Below are positions 13,322 to 17,461 of a stretch of DNA of 17,461 bases, in pieces. The notes beneath the pieces were generated by a model. The model saw only the letters and a program-made list of their open reading frames with translations, did not search any database and was not told the DNA's origin. How positions within the stretch are numbered: position 1 is the stretch's first letter; each line of letters opens with the position of its first letter. This stretch comes from Eudoraea sp. (GTDB taxonomy: Bacteria; Bacteroidota; Bacteroidia; Flavobacteriales; Flavobacteriaceae): contig JABDQS010000036.1 of NCBI GenBank assembly GCA_013042125.1, positions 1-17,461 on the forward strand, read 5' to 3'. The translations under genes were made by a program, and so were the position numbers.

Positions 13322-14839
13322 TTATTGTACGTACAGTCCGGTATAATCTAAGGGATCTACTCCCGGAAGATTTGAACCGTATTTGGCATTGATGGCTTCA
13401 ACGATCGCATTTGCCAATAAAGCTGATCCTCTTGGAGCCGGGTGCACACCATCTAATGAGAACCCGCCACCGGTGGCAAAATCATCTGTTACAACGCTTC
13501 CATCACTTAAGGGAGCTCCAACATCTGCGATTACATTCTGGTACGTATTAACGTCTACCAAAGCGAGGTCGTATTGTGCTGCCAAAGCTGCTATTGTTTG
13601 ATTATAGGCAGTAGTAGCTACGTTAATAGAAGCTTGTTCTTCAGGGGTCAATACCCACTGATCATCTAAAGGTACAGCAACTCCATTGATAGAGGTGGGA
13701 TCATTGGGATTAGCAAGGGTACCAAGAAATGTCAGATTTAGCAGGACCAGAAGATCTTCAGGAGTGGCCTGCCTGTATTTGGGCAATCCGGCAAACGCAG
13801 GATTAATGGCACCCAGATCTGTAAGATCCTCGTCAATTATGACGACTGCATTCGGACCAGCAGAAAAATTGATCGTCCTTCTGGCAGCCTCTTCAGCCGT
13901 GAATAAACCAGTGCCATCGAGCGCAGCAAGTGCCTGCTGAATCCCTCCATTATAAGGTAAATAGGCTTGATTGACAACCCCGGCAGTGGCTTCATCTAAT
14001 GGTATAGCGTTATAAGGAACCGTCGTAAAATACGGTAATGCACTAACATCCGGAATATTAACGACCACCCCGTCTGCCCCATTTGCAGTGAGGCCCTGTA
14101 GAAGACCATCGTATACACCGGCAAAGACATTGGGATCCGTTATATCATTGCCTCCGTAGGATGCTGGATCAAAATTTCCGGTTTGGTCTACTCCGGCACC
14201 ACCTGAAGCGGCAAATCCTAATACATCATTATTTCCTATCCAAAGGGTAAAGAAAGTTGGGTTTTGTGCTACCGCATCGCCAATTATTGTCGAAGATCCG
14301 GAAGTGGCAAAGCGGGCATAATACGGGTTCGCTTGTCCGGTAGCCACACCGGCTATATTCCCATAGCCCGGAGCTGCCAAATGGAAACTCTTGGCCCCGG
14401 GTACCCCCATATTATTAAATGGACCAGTAAGAGTATTGCTTATTTCTGTTGCTCCCTGGCCCGATACCTCTACCGGGACCGGAGATCCTGAAGCAAAGGA
14501 TAAGATACGCCTATTTCCCAGGATAGGATTTCCTCCTAAGGTGGCTCCTCCTAAATTATCCGCCATAAACGGAATTGTGAAATCACCTCCGCCTGCCAGG
14601 GCAAAATTCCCTGCCAGCATGTTAGGAAAAGAATTGGTTTGGCCGTCAATAAATAAAGCGCCATCGGAATATCCCGCGGTGATGGAATTTCCCACGGCCA
14701 CATAATTGGAAAAATCGGCAGAACCACTTGTGTAATTCACCGGCTCCGGGGGAGGCGTGTTATCTACGATTGGATCGTCATCGCTACAGGAGGCTAAAAA
14801 GAGTCCCAGAAATGCAAGTAATGCAAAAAGCTTTTTCAT
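13322..14839 (-). CDS. SGNH/GDSL-family hydrolase, surface-exposed lipoprotein
   Basis: This lipoprotein of 505 residues has a lipobox LASC (C18 becomes the lipidated N-terminus), followed by SDDD, the kind of acidic signal that sends lipoproteins to the cell surface in Flavobacterium and Bacteroides. The mature part has the SGNH blocks: block I VAVGNSITAGYSDG (47-60, nucleophile S52; GNS in place of GDS), block II NMGVPGAK (143-150, oxyanion Gly), block III LWIGNNDVLG (199-208, oxyanion Asn) and block V LDGVHPAPRGS (462-472, D463 and H466). The blocks are complete, so it should be an active esterase or lipase. The insertions between blocks make it far longer than the roughly 200 residues of a minimal SGNH enzyme. 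A weak -7-like box GAACTTTG is seen at 14868-14875 upstream. A clear terminator follows, so it is a single-gene unit. Confidence 0.9.
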   Translation of the reverse strand: MKKLFALLAFLGLFLASCSDDDPIVDNTPPPEPVNYTSGSADFSNYVAVGNSITAGYSDGALFIDGQTNSFPNMLAGNFALAGGGDFTIPFMADNLGGATLGGNPILGNRRILSFASGSPVPVEVSGQGATEISNTLTGPFNNMGVPGAKSFHLAAPGYGNIAGVATGQANPYYARFATSGSSTIIGDAVAQNPTFFTLWIGNNDVLGFAASGGAGVDQTGNFDPASYGGNDITDPNVFAGVYDGLLQGLTANGADGVVVNIPDVSALPYFTTVPYNAIPLDEATAGVVNQAYLPYNGGIQQALAALDGTGLFTAEEAARRTINFSAGPNAVVIIDEDLTDLGAINPAFAGLPKYRQATPEDLLVLLNLTFLGTLANPNDPTSINGVAVPLDDQWVLTPEEQASINVATTAYNQTIAALAAQYDLALVDVNTYQNVIADVGAPLSDGSVVTDDFATGGGFSLDGVHPAPRGSALLANAIVEAINAKYGSNLPGVDPLDYTGLYVQ

Positions 14840-14960
14840 TTAGTCAATTTTGAGTTATTTATCTTCACAAAGTTCAGTGTAGCCAAAATTAACTAAAATT
14901 ATGATACACGCAATCAAAGCCCCATTTAATTAAGGAACTCCTAATTCTGACTATGGAACC

Positions 14961-15731
14961 TTATGAATTCATAAATTCGAGGGTCTTCTCAATGAACTGA
15001 ACGGGATTTTCGGCATGAAGCCAATGGCCGGCATCTTCTATTGTTTCTAAACTCGCTTTCGGAAAGTGCCTTTTAATCTCAGTAAGATCCTCCATGGTAA
15101 TATATTCCGACCTGCTACCGCGAAGAAAAAGTGCGGGTCCCGGATAGGTACTTGTACTTCCTATAGATTCACCAATTTCTTCCATTCTCTCAGATAATAC
15201 CTTCAGATTAAAACGAAATGCCAATCGTCCTTTCTCAATCCAATGCAGACCCTTTAACAGAAATTGTCGTATTCCCCAATCGTGCAAATGCTCCGCTAAA
15301 ATGAAGTCGGCCTGACTCCTGGATGATATTTCATCTAGTGGAAGGGCAGTTAACGCATCAATTATGTATTGATGATGTGGCGGATAAAATTTTGGGGCAA
15401 TGTCTGCTACCATTAATTGGGTAACGCGTTTAGGATAGGAACACGCAAAGGTCATTGCTGTTTTGCCTCCCATGGAATGTCCTAGAATACGAACTTCGGA
15501 CAAGCCGTGATGTTCCAAATATCTTTTTAGATCTTCAGCCAAAATGGTGTAATTGAATTCTTCAGACCAAAAGCTCCTTCCGTGATTCCGTTGGTCTAAC
15601 AAATGCACCTGGTAGCCATTTTTGGCATACTGGGTTCCCAGTGTTTTCCAATTGTCGGACATGCCAAGAAAACCGTGTAAGATAATCAACGGATCGCCTT
15701 CTCCAAGGATGGTTGAATGTACTAGGTTCAT
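14961..15731 (-). CDS. Alpha/beta-fold hydrolase (YbfF-like esterase)
   Basis: A predicted esterase or thioesterase of the alpha/beta-hydrolase fold. I chose the ATG at 15731 (256 residues), which overlaps the pdxJ stop as TGATG. An in-frame GTG one codon upstream is possible. Motifs, numbered from this ATG: oxyanion HGFLG (19-23), DQRNHGRS (46-53), nucleophile elbow GHSMGG (84-89, S86), an Asp in VADIAP (D110) that matches the acid position of the YbfF group, and the histidine in AGHWLHAE (H236). The DQRNHGxS block and GHWLHAE ending are typical of the YbfF group. The substrate is unknown. Overlap with pdxJ implies translational coupling, but I know of no required step in B6 synthesis for it. 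Confidence 0.88.
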   Translation of the reverse strand: MNLVHSTILGEGDPLIILHGFLGMSDNWKTLGTQYAKNGYQVHLLDQRNHGRSFWSEEFNYTILAEDLKRYLEHHGLSEVRILGHSMGGKTAMTFACSYPKRVTQLMVADIAPKFYPPHHQYIIDALTALPLDEISSRSQADFILAEHLHDWGIRQFLLKGLHWIEKGRLAFRFNLKVLSERMEEIGESIGSTSTYPGPALFLRGSRSEYITMEDLTEIKRHFPKASLETIEDAGHWLHAENPVQFIEKTLEFMNS

Positions 15732-16444
15732 CACTTTAATCGGTGTATATACATGTTTACTACATTTTCCAGACCCAGATAGATAGCCTCACAGATGAGC
15801 GCATGGCCTATGGAAACTTCCAACAGTTGAGGAATGTTATTTTTAAAATAGGCGATGTTATCAAGGCTAAGGTCGTGACCCGCATTGATCCCTAGGCCCA
15901 GGGAATGGGCTGCTTTGGCAGCTTCTGCATAAGGTTGAATGGCCTTTTCGGGAGTTTTCGAATACATTTTCGCGTATTGTTCTGTATATAGTTCTATGCG
16001 ATCTGTACCTGTTTCCGCGGCACCTTCGATCATTTTTGGATCGGGGTCCACAAAAATAGAGGTGCGGATGCCTTTTGCTTGGAAGGTACCGATCATTTCC
16101 TTCAGCAGGTCTTTGTGCGTTACTGTATCCCAACCTGCATTGGAAGTTATAGCATCTACAGCATCGGGCACCAGGGTTACCTGTGTAGGAAGTACTTCAA
16201 GGACCATGGCTGTGAAGGCGTCATTGGGATTACCTTCTATATTGAATTCAGTTCTTAGGATCTTTTTCAGCTCGTAGACGTCAGAATACCTGATATGTCG
16301 TTCATCGGGTCTCGGATGCACCGTTATGCCATGGGCTCCGAAATCTTCGATATCCGAGGCTACAGTGAGAAGGTTTGGGACGTTGCCACCCCTAGCGTTC
16401 CTCAAGGTGGCTATTTTGTTGATATTTACACTAAGTTTCGTCAT
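15731..16444 (-). CDS. pdxJ: Pyridoxine 5'-phosphate synthase PdxJ
   Basis: PdxJ joins 1-deoxyxylulose 5-phosphate with 3-amino-2-oxopropyl phosphate to form pyridoxine 5'-phosphate in the DXP-dependent route to vitamin B6. It is a TIM-barrel protein. I chose the ATG at 16444 (237 residues, [20 protein letters not shown]). A longer frame begins at a TTG at 16474 that overlaps the promoter box. The family motifs are present: [59 protein letters not shown]-like [24 protein letters not shown] and [14 protein letters not shown]. The Glu and His residues of the active site (in [13 protein letters not shown] and NAGHDL) are intact. It is followed without gap by the esterase gene and diverges from the CBS-ACT/nadK pair. 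Confidence 0.97.
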   Translation of the reverse strand: MTKLSVNINKIATLRNARGGNVPNLLTVASDIEDFGAHGITVHPRPDERHIRYSDVYELKKILRTEFNIEGNPNDAFTAMVLEVLPTQVTLVPDAVDAITSNAGWDTVTHKDLLKEMIGTFQAKGIRTSIFVDPDPKMIEGAAETGTDRIELYTEQYAKMYSKTPEKAIQPYAEAAKAAHSLGLGINAGHDLSLDNIAYFKNNIPQLLEVSIGHALICEAIYLGLENVVNMYIHRLK

Positions 16445-16471
16445 TAGGACAGTATCATCGTTAAACAGCGG

Positions 16472-16479
16472 CAAAAATA
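16472..16479 (-). promoter_or_regulatory. -7 box for pdxJ
   Basis: On the minus strand TATTTTTG fits TAnnTTTG and lies about 27 bases upstream of the pdxJ ATG. No TTTG stands at the expected -33 spacing. Its position supports the ATG at 16444 rather than the TTG at 16474, which falls inside the box. Confidence 0.45.
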
Positions 16480-16485
16480 CAAATT

Positions 16486-16495
16486 AGGCATGCCT
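16486..16495. repeat. 10-bp palindrome between pdxJ and the CBS gene
   Basis: AGGCATGCCT is a perfect palindrome in the divergent intergenic region, upstream of both start codons and close to the pdxJ -7 box. It could be an operator, but a 10-bp palindrome may also arise by chance. Confidence 0.35.
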
Positions 16496-16537
16496 TTTGA
16501 TATTTTAAATTACTAATTTGCATTAATTTAAAACGCT

Positions 16538-17194
16538 ATGCTGATAGAAGCTCATATTATTCATACCATTCCGGTCTTCGATATCAAGGACAATCTGGAG
16601 GAGCCTATTCATTTTTTCAAGAATAGTATCTACTCCCATGTGGCCATTACAGAAGATCAGAAACTTTTGGGACTACTTTCCGAAAATGATTTGGAAGCCT
16701 TTGAGAAGGATAAAAGCATAGATACTTTTAAGAGTAATCTGGAGTCTTTCTTTGCTCATAAAACAACCTCATGGTTAGATGTATTGGAGATCTTTTCACG
16801 TAATGAGGCTAATCTTGTACCTGTTCTGGATGAAGAGGCGCATGTACTGGGCTATTATGACCTGAACGATATTGTAGGTGTTTTTATTGACACTCCTTTT
16901 TTTAAAGAACCCGGCGCTATTTTGGTGGTGGCCAAGGGCATCAAGGAATATTCATTCAGTGAGATCGCTCAGATAGTAGAAAGTAATAATACAAAATTAA
17001 TAGGCGCTTTTATTACAGATTCGAGAAGCGAGTTAATACAGATCACACTTAAGATCGGGGTCGATAATTTTAATGAAGTGGTCAACACATTTCGCCGCTA
17101 TAACTATACCATTCTTTTTGGGAATAAGGATGATCAATTCCTTGAGGACCTCAAAGAACGCTCAGATTACCTCGACAAATTTCTCAACGTATGA
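16538..17194 (+). CDS. CBS-domain pair plus ACT-like domain protein (AcuB-like)
   Basis: This protein of 218 residues has two CBS-type halves (about 1-60, with IPVFDIKDNLEEPIHFFK and HVAITEDQKLLGLLSENDLE; about 70-125, with SWLDVLEIFSRNEANLVPVLDEE and VLGYYDLNDIV). CBS pairs usually bind adenosine nucleotides such as AMP, ATP or NAD-related ligands. The remainder (about 127-200, starting FKEPGAILVVAKGIKEYSFSE) looks like an ACT-type ligand domain. It resembles AcuB-like proteins in layout. No catalytic domain is present, so a regulatory role is likely. The stop codon overlaps the start of nadK by 4 bases (ATGA), which makes translation coupled and suggests a link to NADP synthesis. The start is supported by a short leader after AT-rich promoter-like DNA; the next in-frame Met lies far inside. 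Confidence 0.85.
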   Translation: MLIEAHIIHTIPVFDIKDNLEEPIHFFKNSIYSHVAITEDQKLLGLLSENDLEAFEKDKSIDTFKSNLESFFAHKTTSWLDVLEIFSRNEANLVPVLDEEAHVLGYYDLNDIVGVFIDTPFFKEPGAILVVAKGIKEYSFSEIAQIVESNNTKLIGAFITDSRSELIQITLKIGVDNFNEVVNTFRRYNYTILFGNKDDQFLEDLKERSDYLDKFLNV

Positions 17195-17461
17195 AGATCG
17201 CCATTTATGGACAGTCTTACCAGGACAATGCGCTCAAGTATGTCTTTGAGCTACTGGAGGAACTTGCCAAAATGGAAGCTACCGTTGCTATTGAAGAGGA
17301 ATTTTATGGGCTTATTTCTGCCCAGAGACCTGAAAGTAAATACAACACATTTGATCATACAACCGGACTAGATGCTAGTTTCGATCTCTTTGTGAGCTTT
17401 GGAGGTGATGGTACTATTTTACGTGCCGTGACCTTTGTAGGCGATCTGGGGATCCCAATTG
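17191..17461 (+). CDS. nadK: NAD kinase, N-terminal fragment
   Basis: The frame begins with ATG at 17191, overlapping the CBS gene stop (ATGA), and is open to the end of the window, so only the first 90 residues are present. NadK phosphorylates NAD to NADP. The fragment has the first strand MKIAIYGQSY and the hallmark GGDGT motif in VSFGGDGTILRA (68-79, GGDGT at 71-75), whose Asp is the catalytic residue in the family. It is followed by GDLGIPI, where NGKLGF-like sequence continues in full-length enzymes. This placement of nadK after a CBS protein and opposite pdxJ is common in Flavobacteriaceae. Confidence 0.93.
   Translation, partial: MKIAIYGQSYQDNALKYVFELLEELAKMEATVAIEEEFYGLISAQRPESKYNTFDHTTGLDASFDLFVSFGGDGTILRAVTFVGDLGIPI

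Noticed and set aside
16445..16474. TTG-started N-terminal extension of PdxJ
   Set aside because: The extension overlaps the TATTTTTG promoter box, and PdxJ proteins normally begin near [10 protein letters not shown].

Overview
The window looks like ordinary chromosomal DNA from a member of the Bacteroidota, most likely family Flavobacteriaceae. Four observations support this. Start codons lack a clear Shine-Dalgarno sequence. Several promoters have the Bacteroidota-type TAnnTTTG -7 box. The SGNH lipoprotein carries a Flavobacterium/Bacteroides-style surface-export signal (CSDDD). The gene content (two-domain SppA, VUT-type queuosine transporter, AsmA-like protein, tig/clpP/clpX, pdxJ divergent from a CBS-ACT gene and nadK) is typical flavobacterial core genome. 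I see no transposase, integrase, phage structural genes, CRISPR array, tRNA or rRNA. No stretch longer than 300 bases lacks a gene.

Layout. Positions 1-345 hold the 3' end of an MFS transporter, convergent with a small DUF2721 membrane protein (432-836, minus). A divergent promoter region (837-1015) leads into a tight plus-strand cluster, sppA (1016-2773), VUT/QueT-like transporter (2778-3488) and a large AsmA-like protein (3516-6239). A DUF2797 zinc-ribbon protein (6232-7026, minus) overlaps the AsmA gene tail to tail and is divergent from a bacterial GH3-family adenylating enzyme (7102-8616). A small alpha/beta-hydrolase-like protein with a cysteine at the nucleophile position follows (8748-9293). 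The minus strand then carries the protein quality-control block, transcribed tig (12805 to 11483), clpP (11303 to 10623), clpX (10525 to 9290). Next come a four-TM holin-like membrane protein (12899-13252, minus), an SGNH-hydrolase surface lipoprotein (13322-14839, minus) and an overlapping pair pdxJ plus alpha/beta hydrolase (16444 to 14961, minus). Divergent from pdxJ are a CBS-ACT protein (16538-17194) and the 5' part of NAD kinase (17191 onward, cut by the window end).

Functional themes. Trigger factor folds nascent chains and ClpXP degrades failed or tagged proteins. SppA and the AsmA-like protein act at the envelope. PdxJ makes the vitamin B6 cofactor and NadK makes NADP, and the NadK gene is translationally coupled to a probable nucleotide or small-molecule sensor. 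Two strong intrinsic-terminator hairpins are visible on the minus strand, after tig and after the SGNH gene. Both sit unusually close to the start codon of the next gene.

I found no convincing new multi-gene system. The items most worth a second look are single-gene or regulatory: a GIY-YIG-nuclease-like pattern in the DUF2797 protein, the Cys-nucleophile hydrolase, the bacterial GH3 enzyme, the coupled CBS-ACT/NadK pair, and the hairpin 20 nt before clpP.
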